NCBI GenBank assembly: GCA_902559415.1
Contig: CACEHW010000001.1
Span: forward strand, 1 to 45,381
Direction of reading: 5' to 3'
Length of the DNA stretch: 45,381 nucleotides
Source: an uncultured Fidelibacterota bacterium
Lineage (GTDB): Bacteria; Fidelibacterota; Marinisomatia; Marinisomatales; UBA1611
In this document: in pieces, positions 19,189 through 27,177 of the stretch
How positions within the stretch are numbered: position 1 is the stretch's first letter
How the letters are laid out: the number at the start of each line of letters is the position of its first letter
Translations under genes and position numbers: made by a program
The notes under the pieces: generated by a model
Database searches by the model: none
Seen by the model: the letters and a program-made list of their open reading frames with translations, nothing else
Told to the model about the DNA's origin: nothing

Positions 19189-20358
19189 ATGAGATCACAA
19201 TTGAGCTTTATTAGGCGAGTTGTATGCTCGCTGTATGTTCTGTTGCTTTTTGGACACTCTGTGTCTTTGGCTGCAGATAAGTATACTGTTGAAGGTGTTG
19301 TTGAAGGCGCTGATGGCAAGGTACAGGTTAAACTCATCGATGGCGTAAAAGATTACGATGATAAAACTGATAGGAAAGATTCTTTTGAACTAAAAAGAGT
19401 CTTAGCGGGGAAGTACACTCTTCAGGTTATCCAGAAAAAAGAAGTTATTCATGAAGAGTCAATCAATGTAGAAGCAAATATTGATAATTTAGAAGTAAAA
19501 ATAGGTTCTTCTAGTGCTGCGTCTGGAGTAGTTACCAATATAGTTAATCCAGCTACAGAAGCAAATACACCTCAGCTGGCTTCTACACCTGTCCCCGTAC
19601 CCCAAACTGCTGCTTCCAGTGGCGGAGCATCCAATGATTTCATTTTAAATGAATTAAACTTTGAAATAAAAAAATTAACTGCTGAATTCAAACACTTAAG
19701 TCGTGAAATGGATGACTTAAAAGCTTTGAGTAAAATGTGGATTAACCCATTAACTATCTACTCTAAAGAAATTATTTTAAAAAATGGCAGTACTGTTTTT
19801 GGCAAAATTGTTTACCAAGATGATAAGTCTTTAAAGGTAGAAACGTTGGTAGGCTATTTAATTATTAAAAGAGATGAGGTAGTACGAATTGTTGATAATG
19901 TCATTACAGAGGATCAGCAAGAATATGTTCCTGAGCAGATTCGAGAAAGCTATGCACCTCCTCCTATGCCAAAATTAACAGTTCCTAAATATACTTCATC
20001 AAGCGTTTCTAGCAGGGATGCTGGAGAAAAATTTTCTGCTAATTGCGTTCTTATGGGTAATATTTCTGAAAAGAAAGATAGCCAGGGAAATGTTGTTTTT
20101 AATGGTGAGATTAAGAACATAGGTGGTCGCAGAGCAGATTTTGTTAAAATGGATTTCGTGTTCAGAAAAAATTGGAGCGGGGAGACCCGAACTTTAACGA
20201 CCTTCATTCAGGGTTCTTATAACACTTTTGATAGTGGTATTGTTTCTGACGCTAGTTTATTACCTGGAGCTCTTGGGAGATTTGAATTATATGTTCCACA
20301 AGACTTTGGTTCATTTATTGGTTACTCTTATGTAATTGATTGGGAAGAATATCAGTAG
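19189..20358 (+). CDS. Envelope protein: signal peptide, carboxypeptidase-regulatory-like domain, coiled coil, FxLYD-like domain
   Basis: YTVEGVVEGADGKVQVKLIDG...LAGKYTLQVIQ; coiled coil NELNFEIKKLTAEFKHLSREMDDLKAL; VLMGNISEKKDSQGNVVFNGEIKNIGGRRADFVKMDFVFR is FxLYD-like. Confidence 0.65.
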   Translation: MRSQLSFIRRVVCSLYVLLLFGHSVSLAADKYTVEGVVEGADGKVQVKLIDGVKDYDDKTDRKDSFELKRVLAGKYTLQVIQKKEVIHEESINVEANIDNLEVKIGSSSAASGVVTNIVNPATEANTPQLASTPVPVPQTAASSGGASNDFILNELNFEIKKLTAEFKHLSREMDDLKALSKMWINPLTIYSKEIILKNGSTVFGKIVYQDDKSLKVETLVGYLIIKRDEVVRIVDNVITEDQQEYVPEQIRESYAPPPMPKLTVPKYTSSSVSSRDAGEKFSANCVLMGNISEKKDSQGNVVFNGEIKNIGGRRADFVKMDFVFRKNWSGETRTLTTFIQGSYNTFDSGIVSDASLLPGALGRFELYVPQDFGSFIGYSYVIDWEEYQ

Positions 20359-20368
20359 ATCTTTAAAT

Positions 20369-21247
20369 ATGTATAGGTATTTATATATTATTTTAATTTG
20401 TTTATTTTCTGGTGTTTTTTGTCAGAATACTAATGGAGACACTTTTTTCTTAGATATGGGGGTTGTAATTAAATCAGAAAATGAAACAACTAATTCAAGC
20501 GGGTTAATTGGCAACACTTCTATTGAGAAATCTAATCGCCTCATCCAGAGAAAAAACACTGGATCTATTTACATGGCAACAACCTCCGATTTGATTTCAA
20601 CTATTGATAGGATTACTGATCAGGTTACAGTTATTGAGAAAGAGTTTGAATCAAAATTAGATAAGTTAGAAATTGAAAACTCTAATTTGAGAAATCAAAT
20701 TGTTAGTTTAAAACAAAGATTAAATATTGAAATTTTAGATGCGAAATCAATTGAAGCTGATTTAGTTAAGCCAGAAACAAATTCTTTAATTCCATCTACA
20801 ATTATATCAGAAACAACCGGATTAATTGAGGTAGTTGAGCCTCAAAGTGAGAATCCTATACATAAAATAGTATTGAAAGAATTCAATAATGATATTTACA
20901 CTGAGGGTGTTATATATTATAACAATGAGCAATATGATAAATGTATAGAATCTCTTAGCTCCTTGCCCTTAGATAAAAAAGAAATAAGGAGCACGAGTAA
21001 GGCATTGTTTTTCCTAGCTGATTCATATGAAAAAGTTGGACGATATAAACGGGCTCTGAGTTGTTTAGAAAGTTTATCATCATTTAATGATGATAATTAT
21101 TCTGAATTAATTCTTTTCAAAAAAGGAATTATTTATAGGGATATTGGGATGAATGATAAAGCACAGAGGGTATTTCAAACCTTAGTTGATTTTTATCCTG
21201 AAAGTGAGTTTAAAATATTTGCAGAACAAGAAATACAAAATATATAA
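20369..21247 (+). CDS. Periplasmic coiled-coil + TPR protein, CpoB/YbgF-like architecture
   Basis: Preferred start is the internal Met (MYRYLYIILICLFSGVFCQN signal peptide) rather than 20336. Coiled coil VIEKEFESKLDKLEIENSNLRNQIVSLKQRL, then TPR EGVIYYNNEQYDKCIESL...KALFFLADSYEKVGRYKRALSCL. Confidence 0.7.
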   Translation: MYRYLYIILICLFSGVFCQNTNGDTFFLDMGVVIKSENETTNSSGLIGNTSIEKSNRLIQRKNTGSIYMATTSDLISTIDRITDQVTVIEKEFESKLDKLEIENSNLRNQIVSLKQRLNIEILDAKSIEADLVKPETNSLIPSTIISETTGLIEVVEPQSENPIHKIVLKEFNNDIYTEGVIYYNNEQYDKCIESLSSLPLDKKEIRSTSKALFFLADSYEKVGRYKRALSCLESLSSFNDDNYSELILFKKGIIYRDIGMNDKAQRVFQTLVDFYPESEFKIFAEQEIQNI

Positions 21248-21253
21248 GATCAG

Positions 21254-22633
21254 ATGTATAGCAAAAAAAATATTGTAATTATATTAGTTATTGTATCAAG
21301 TGTTTTATTTGCATCTGCTCGAGTAGCTTATACTCGCCCGGGATTAATGATGCGAATTCCAACATCTAGTATCAAGAAGGCCCCTTATATTTTTAGAACT
21401 GGATTTGGAGTAGAACTACATAATTTTGATCCAATAAATACTGCGAAAGGTGTTTACTTTGATATGGAATTCGGGAAGGGGTTTGCTGCTGGGTTTTCTG
21501 CTGTCCAAGGCGGAGATACAACAGCCTTAGATCTTATTGGTGATTCTCAATATTCTCCCCAAGTGGAATTTGGTTTTCATTTTCAACAAAGAATTTTTGT
21601 TTATAATGATATTTCTTTATCTGCAGGTTTGCAAGATATTGTTTTTCAAAACAATCAAGAGGATGAACAAGTATTAAGTTTAAATACTGACCTTTTATCT
21701 TTCTTCCTTGTGTTGGCAAGTGAGAAAGACTTAGGTGATTATAAGATGAGCACTTTCATGGGCTTTGGTACGGGAGGCCTTGGACCAATGGATAGTGTCA
21801 AAGTAATAAGTGATTCAATACAAACGGCAAATGCGGGTGTCTTTGTTGGATTCTTATTGAAAACACCCTACTTCGGTAGAACTGGTGGAATGGATATTGT
21901 GGGTGAATTCGATGGAACAGGTGTCAATGTGGGACTCCGCATCCCCCTTACCTCGGATTACCGCCTGAACCTTGGGTTCGCCCACATAGAGCGTTTACCT
22001 AGTTGGAAAACGCGTTACTGGACCGGTCATCCCGCATTTACTATCGGGTTTGATATGGCAGTACCAAGAACTGGAAGTAGTTCAAGGTCTACTTCTAGTG
22101 GCCCTTCTAGTCAACCATTAATGAGTGGGGGTGTATTAAGCCCTAGAGATGGTTCAGTGCCTGCTTACATGGATTCTACAATTGCAATGGCTGACTATAC
22201 AGTGCTATCGCTAAGGGATTCAATGTTGATGATGAATAATGAAATGCGGAATCTAATGGTTCAGCTATCTGCTCTTGAACAGGAATCTCAATTTCTTGTT
22301 GATTCTTTAAAGCAGTTGAAGCTTGGTAAAAATGTTGCAGAAAAAAATATGAATGAGGCAATGAGGCACCTTTCAAGGAGTCTGCGTTATTTTTATGCTG
22401 GAGATTTCCGTGAAGCTTTAAAGGAAGTTGATTTATCATTGGAACTGAAGCCTGATTTAGCTTTAGCTTACGCTAGGCGTGGTTCTATATATTACAAGTT
22501 AGGTGATGTTCAAAGGGCCACCATTAATTGGAATCTTGCACTCAGGCTCGACCCTGAGTACGATGATGTTAGAAATATATTAAAAGCGCTTCACGAGAAT
22601 CGTCTCAAAGAAGCAAATTTGTTTGAGGAGTAA
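21254..22633 (+). CDS. Putative outer-membrane barrel-like protein with C-terminal coiled coil and TPR
   Basis: Signal peptide, Gly/aromatic beta-rich N-terminal ~280 aa, Ser-rich linker, coiled coil, then TPR AMRHLSRSLRYFYAGDFREALKEVDLSLELKPDLALAYARRGSIYYKLGDVQRATINWNLALRLDP. Confidence 0.65.
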   Translation: MYSKKNIVIILVIVSSVLFASARVAYTRPGLMMRIPTSSIKKAPYIFRTGFGVELHNFDPINTAKGVYFDMEFGKGFAAGFSAVQGGDTTALDLIGDSQYSPQVEFGFHFQQRIFVYNDISLSAGLQDIVFQNNQEDEQVLSLNTDLLSFFLVLASEKDLGDYKMSTFMGFGTGGLGPMDSVKVISDSIQTANAGVFVGFLLKTPYFGRTGGMDIVGEFDGTGVNVGLRIPLTSDYRLNLGFAHIERLPSWKTRYWTGHPAFTIGFDMAVPRTGSSSRSTSSGPSSQPLMSGGVLSPRDGSVPAYMDSTIAMADYTVLSLRDSMLMMNNEMRNLMVQLSALEQESQFLVDSLKQLKLGKNVAEKNMNEAMRHLSRSLRYFYAGDFREALKEVDLSLELKPDLALAYARRGSIYYKLGDVQRATINWNLALRLDPEYDDVRNILKALHENRLKEANLFEE

Positions 22634-22636
22634 TTT

Positions 22637-23425
22637 ATGGATATTGCATTAATTGTTGGTGTTATTCTAGGTCTTGCTGCTATGATTGGTAGTATTGCTT
22701 ATGCTCTATTTGTTGAGGGCTCAGCAGGGGGGTTCGGTAATTTTTTATCTGCGCCAAGTTTTGGAATCGTTTTTGGGGGTATGATTGCATCAATATTTGT
22801 TGCGTTCCCTATGCCGCACGTTGTTGCGCTAGGTAAGGCAATCGGCGCAGTATTAAAACCCGCTGATGATAAAATGGGGCCCTTAGTCGATGAAGCAGTT
22901 GACGTTGCTGATGTTGGCAGAAAAGGCGCTGCTGATTTAGAAAAAGCAGTTGATGGCATTAGAAATTATTTTTTTAAAGATGGTGTGCAAATGGTTGTTG
23001 ATGGTTATTCTCTTGATGAAATAACTGAAATCATGGAGACTAGAATTGAATACAGGGAAAAAAGAGAGAATGTCCAAAAGTCAATGTTAAAATCTATGGG
23101 TGATCTAGCACCAGCATGGGGTATGGTAGGTACTCTTATTGGTCTGGTTCTTATGTTAGCTGGTTTTGGTGGTGAAGGTGGAGCAGATAACCTTGGTGGT
23201 GGTATGGCAGCTGCTCTAATTACTACTCTTTATGGCGCTGTGTTTGCTAATTTATTTTTTCTTCCTATGGCTGATAAAATGGGTAATAAAACAACTCAAA
23301 CATCAATGTCAGCGGCTCTTTTAGTAGAAGCGGCTAGATTGATTCACCAGAAAAAACACCCACTCATTGTAAGAGAAAAGCTAAACTCATTTATTCCTCC
23401 AGGAGAATGGAAGACAGAGGGCTAG
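22637..23425 (+). CDS. motA-like: MotA-like stator protein
   Basis: Four predicted TM segments; ADVGRKGAADLEKAVDGIRNYFFKDGVQMVVDGYSLDEITEIMETRIEYREKR; GDLAPAWGMVGTLIGLVLMLAGFGG; GGGMAAALITTLYGAVFANLFFLPMADKM. Confidence 0.92.
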   Translation: MDIALIVGVILGLAAMIGSIAYALFVEGSAGGFGNFLSAPSFGIVFGGMIASIFVAFPMPHVVALGKAIGAVLKPADDKMGPLVDEAVDVADVGRKGAADLEKAVDGIRNYFFKDGVQMVVDGYSLDEITEIMETRIEYREKRENVQKSMLKSMGDLAPAWGMVGTLIGLVLMLAGFGGEGGADNLGGGMAAALITTLYGAVFANLFFLPMADKMGNKTTQTSMSAALLVEAARLIHQKKHPLIVREKLNSFIPPGEWKTEG

Positions 23426-23434
23426 GGCTTATTT

Positions 23435-24316
23435 ATGGCTGGCGCAGAATTTAAAAAAGGATATAATAAAGGTTTTGAAGATGGGGCTAACTCCGTTGAA
23501 GAGGGGCTTCCAGGATGGTTTGGAACTTTCGCAGATATGATGACCCTTTTGTTTGCGTTTTTCGTTTTATTAGCTGCTATTTCTACAATGGATCCTGTAA
23601 AGTTGCAAGAAATGTCAAATTCAGAAGGGAAGTCGCTTGGTAGTAAAATTAAATCTTCCGGTAAAGCAGAAGAAGAGGGGGAGTTTGAACCAATTAAAAA
23701 TTTAGCTGCAATGAAAAAAGAGATGGAAGAGACAATAGAAGAAATGAAGAAAGAAAACCCAAAAGGTGATCCGCCTATCGATATACAAACTAGCTCAAAA
23801 GGTTTGATTGTAAATATTAAAGGTGATTATGCATTCCCTATTGGTAAAGCTTCAATGAAAGAAGAATTAAAAGGACTTCTAGATGAAGAAATTATTCCAA
23901 AAATTCAAGCTAGCCCATTCCAGGTTGAGGTAGCTGGACATTCTGATTCTGATAGGATGCCTAAGAAATGGAGAAAAAACTTTGCTACTAACTGGGAATT
24001 ATCAGCAGCTAGAGGAGCGAGTGTTGTTAGGTATATGATTGATAAAGGAGTACCAGCTCCAAGATTATTAGCAGCTGGTTATGGTCCGTGGGCGCCTCAT
24101 GGGTTAGATAGCGTAAAAAAACAAAATCCTATGTGGAACCCATTAACATTAACCTGGAAAGACCCAGTATTAACTAAGGATGGTAAAGAGATGCCAACTG
24201 TCTTGGGTCTTAATATGAATGAAAGAATGAAATCTAAAAACAGAAGAATTCAAATTACTTTTTTAAATCCGCCACATCATGGTAAGGGGCGGTCAGCAAC
24301 AAGCTATGAAGATTAA
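23435..24316 (+). CDS. motB-like: MotB-like stator protein with OmpA-family peptidoglycan-binding domain
   Basis: LPGWFGTFADMMTLLFAFFVLLAAIS (MotB TM with conserved Asp at residue 34); OmpA-like QVEVAGHSDSDRM...NWELSAARGASVVRYMIDKGVPAPRLLAAGYG...MKSKNRRIQITF. Confidence 0.92.
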   Translation: MAGAEFKKGYNKGFEDGANSVEEGLPGWFGTFADMMTLLFAFFVLLAAISTMDPVKLQEMSNSEGKSLGSKIKSSGKAEEEGEFEPIKNLAAMKKEMEETIEEMKKENPKGDPPIDIQTSSKGLIVNIKGDYAFPIGKASMKEELKGLLDEEIIPKIQASPFQVEVAGHSDSDRMPKKWRKNFATNWELSAARGASVVRYMIDKGVPAPRLLAAGYGPWAPHGLDSVKKQNPMWNPLTLTWKDPVLTKDGKEMPTVLGLNMNERMKSKNRRIQITFLNPPHHGKGRSATSYED

Positions 24317-24337
24317 ATACATACCGAGGAGTATTTC

Positions 24338-26191
24338 ATGATAAAAATAGTTTTAAATATTAAAAAGAAATTAGCGGTACTATTAATCGCTGGTATTCTA
24401 ATTGGCCAAGGTTCGGGCTATCTAGCTCAAAAGCTTATGGTTGAAAACAACATTAGAGAAAGAGTTAAGGACGCATTATCAAAAATTATTGACAATAATA
24501 AATATGTCATTAATGTTGATATTGATCTAGAAATAAGTGATGAAGTTGAAGAGCAGATCACTGTTTTATCAAAAAGAGACTCAAGGGGACCATCAGGAGA
24601 TGATTTAATTGAACAAAATGATGTAGAAGAATCACTATCCAGTATCCAGCAGACTATTGAATCAGAAGAGGAATCTAGTAAATCTAGCTATTCAGTTGGT
24701 TTGCCGATACCTGGATTTGAAATGGACTTTACTAAATCTAATAAATCTTCTAAGAAAGTTGAAGAACCCAAACCTCCTGTCATATCAGCAAAGACTAAAA
24801 AACCTATTGAGGTTTCTTCGGCTGATCTTGATTCAAATGAACCTAAAGTTGATAAAATTTTATCTAGAACAAAACCTTCTAGGGCTGAAATTAAAAAAAT
24901 GTATATAAGCTTAATTCTCCAAGAAGGTGCAGCTCCTGAGCTAATCGAAAATATACGTCAATTAACTATGGCTGCTGCAAAATTTGATAGAAATCGTGGT
25001 GATAAACTAACTATCATGACTGCAAGTTTTAGGGAAAAGAGAGATCAGCGTTCAGCCGAACAAATAATGTTAAAAAGTATTGCTGAAAAAATTGAATTAC
25101 TTGAACAAAAAAGAGAGATAGAAGAAAACACTCAAGATGCTACATGGAAAGATGAACTTACTAGATATCGAGAAGAGGAATCTGCTAGAAGAGAAGACGA
25201 TAGGAAGTTTTTCGAAGGCCAAATTTCTCAGTTAGAACAACAAGCTAAAGAAAGGGCTTATGCTCAAGAGAAAAAGGACATGCTGTTGAGAGACTCTTTA
25301 AAACTAAAGAAGCTAAATGATGAAATAGTTGCTCTCAAAGCTATGTTAAAAAGCGCTGAAAAGCGAGACAGCCTTAAAGCTGTTAGCAAGCAAGAGCGTA
25401 TTGATTCTCTCAGGTATGTTAGCCTTAGTTCAGAATTAGATGAATTAGCAAAGTCACTTCAAGTAGCTGTAACCTCAAAATCAAAAGATGAAGAAGTTGT
25501 GTCAAAGCGTAAAATTCAAGAAGAAATGGAAGATAGAGAGAGGCAAAAAGAAGAAAGAGAAAAAGAAATAGCGGATAAAATCCGTGAACTTGACAGCGTT
25601 CAAGAAGAATTAGATAGATTGCATCAAGATATGGAAAAAGAAAGTGGAAATACTTTTATCATTTTAATTGTTCTTGGTGTCATTGTTTTCTTTTTAATAG
25701 CAGCTTTAGTTTTTATTCTTCTCCGAAATAATAATAGGCAGGCACCTGTTCCTCCTTGGATGATGCCTCCGCCTCCGCGCAAACCTAGAAGGAGAAAAAG
25801 AGGGCCTGCGAATAAAGAGAAAAAATCTGAGGAACCTCAAAAAAATCAAGAACCAGCATCAAGGCCTCAGTCTGAGGAGCCTGTAGTTACGCCACCTGCA
25901 CCTCAGCCTGAGCAGTCTGCTCAATCAGAAGTAGATAATAATTCGACTGAAAGTAATTCTCCAAAAGAAAGCGCTCTTCCATCTAGCGATGATGATCCTG
26001 ATGTAGTTCGTAGTGAAATAAATGATATTCGGAAATCTGTAGTATCAATGAGTGTTGGTCAGCCAGATAGGACAACTACGATTGTTAAGGAGTGGTTGGA
26101 ACAACCAGAGCCTACGCCACCTCCAGCAGAACCTGAGGAGGAAGCAGCTTCCGATTCAGACAGTGGAGACACTGAAGAGAAAGATAAGTAA
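24338..26191 (+). CDS. fliF-like: FliF-like MS-ring-derived protein (RBM3-like domain, inserted coiled coil, C-terminal TM, FliG-binding-like tail)
   Basis: RVKDALSKIIDNNKYVINVDIDLEISDEVEEQITV and IKKMYISLILQEGAAPELIENIRQLTMAAAKFDRNRGDKLTIMTASF resemble the two halves of FliF RBM3. TM NTFIILIVLGVIVFFLIAALVFILLRNN; tail IRKSVVSMSVGQPDRTTTIVKEWLEQ resembles the FliF C-terminal FliG-binding helix. Confidence 0.75.
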   Translation: MIKIVLNIKKKLAVLLIAGILIGQGSGYLAQKLMVENNIRERVKDALSKIIDNNKYVINVDIDLEISDEVEEQITVLSKRDSRGPSGDDLIEQNDVEESLSSIQQTIESEEESSKSSYSVGLPIPGFEMDFTKSNKSSKKVEEPKPPVISAKTKKPIEVSSADLDSNEPKVDKILSRTKPSRAEIKKMYISLILQEGAAPELIENIRQLTMAAAKFDRNRGDKLTIMTASFREKRDQRSAEQIMLKSIAEKIELLEQKREIEENTQDATWKDELTRYREEESARREDDRKFFEGQISQLEQQAKERAYAQEKKDMLLRDSLKLKKLNDEIVALKAMLKSAEKRDSLKAVSKQERIDSLRYVSLSSELDELAKSLQVAVTSKSKDEEVVSKRKIQEEMEDRERQKEEREKEIADKIRELDSVQEELDRLHQDMEKESGNTFIILIVLGVIVFFLIAALVFILLRNNNRQAPVPPWMMPPPPRKPRRRKRGPANKEKKSEEPQKNQEPASRPQSEEPVVTPPAPQPEQSAQSEVDNNSTESNSPKESALPSSDDDPDVVRSEINDIRKSVVSMSVGQPDRTTTIVKEWLEQPEPTPPPAEPEEEAASDSDSGDTEEKDK

Positions 26192-26208
26192 GGATTAGAG
26201 GTTAAGAT

Positions 26209-27153
26209 ATGATTACAGATTATAACCGCCTTTCAGGGCTTCATAAAGTTGCGATTCTTTTCTCAGTTTTAGGAGAGAGTCTTGCGATGTCTCTTATTAA
26301 AGGATTAACTCGCACAGAGGTAAGGAAGATTCGTGCGACTATTCGCGAGATGGATAGTGTTTCATTTACACTTAAAAGACGTATAATGGAAGAATTTTAT
26401 TTTGGCTTCTTGAGTGAACAGTTTTCCGAAGAGGGCGATGGTGAAGAAGATGAAGGTCCAATTAAACCATTTGAGTTTTTATCTCAAATGACAGATGAAC
26501 AGCTTATTGCTTTATTAGCAAATGAAGATGTCCCAGTTATTGCTATTGCACTAGCTCAGTTAGATTCATCAAAAAGAATGTCAATTTTAGAGCGCATGAA
26601 ACCTGAAGAGAAAGGTAAGGTTTTAATAGAACTCGGTAGTTTACAAGATGTGCCTTTAGAGGCGATCGTTGAAGTAGCGGGTAAGCTAAAAGAAAAAGCT
26701 TCATATTTACCAAAGCCAGTAGAATTTTCAAGAGGCGGTGCTAAAGAAATAGCAGATTTAATAGGTGAAATGGATGCTGATGAAGCTGAGAGATACATGC
26801 AAACTCTTCAAAATGAGAACCCAGAGTTATATAAAGATGTAAAAATGCTTGTCTTAACATTCGAAGATATTCTTGATAATTTCCCTGATGGGATTTTAAG
26901 AGATCTTTGTAATAGTGTTGAGTTAGATGCGCTATCCATGGCTATGAAAGGTATTGACCAAGAAATAGTTGATAGAGTTATTGGTAACTTGCCTCAAAAG
27001 AAACAAGCTATGTATGAGCCTGTAGAAGGGCCAAAGCCTAAAAGAGAAGTTGATGATGCTAGAAAGATAATTGTCTCTCAAGCTAAAGAAATGGAGAAAG
27101 AAGGTGCGTTTAATTTAGCTGATATGATGGGTGGTGGAGAAATGATTGAATAA
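26209..27153 (+). CDS. fliG-like: FliG-like motor switch protein
   Basis: GLHKVAILFSVLGESLAMSLIKGLTRTEVRKIRATI; PFEFLSQMTDEQLIALLANEDVPVIAIALAQLDSSKRMSILERM; GGAKEIADLIGEMD; VKMLVLTFEDILDNFPDGILRDLCNSVELDALSMAMKGIDQEIVDRVIGNLPQKK; ARKIIVSQAKEMEKEGAF. All three FliG domains are recognisable in order. Confidence 0.87.
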   Translation: MITDYNRLSGLHKVAILFSVLGESLAMSLIKGLTRTEVRKIRATIREMDSVSFTLKRRIMEEFYFGFLSEQFSEEGDGEEDEGPIKPFEFLSQMTDEQLIALLANEDVPVIAIALAQLDSSKRMSILERMKPEEKGKVLIELGSLQDVPLEAIVEVAGKLKEKASYLPKPVEFSRGGAKEIADLIGEMDADEAERYMQTLQNENPELYKDVKMLVLTFEDILDNFPDGILRDLCNSVELDALSMAMKGIDQEIVDRVIGNLPQKKQAMYEPVEGPKPKREVDDARKIIVSQAKEMEKEGAFNLADMMGGGEMIE

Positions 27154-27177
27154 TATAGTTGTCTAATATATTTTTTC

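Noticed and set aside
20336-20368. N-terminal extension of the coiled-coil/TPR protein as given by the ORF track
   Set aside because: It overlaps the previous gene, and the internal ATG at 20369 gives a normal signal peptide.
22637-27153. Zorya-type anti-phage defence system (MotAB-like ZorAB plus effectors)
   Set aside because: The genes after motAB are FliF-like and FliG-like, with no helicase/nuclease-type ZorC/D/E genes; the flanking genes are not defence-like.
19189-27153. Part of a conventional flagellar operon
   Set aside because: No FliM/N, export gate, ATPase, rod, hook or flagellin genes are seen. The FliF-like protein lacks room for RBM1/2 and is heavily rebuilt. Rejection is limited to this window; the rest of the genome cannot be seen.
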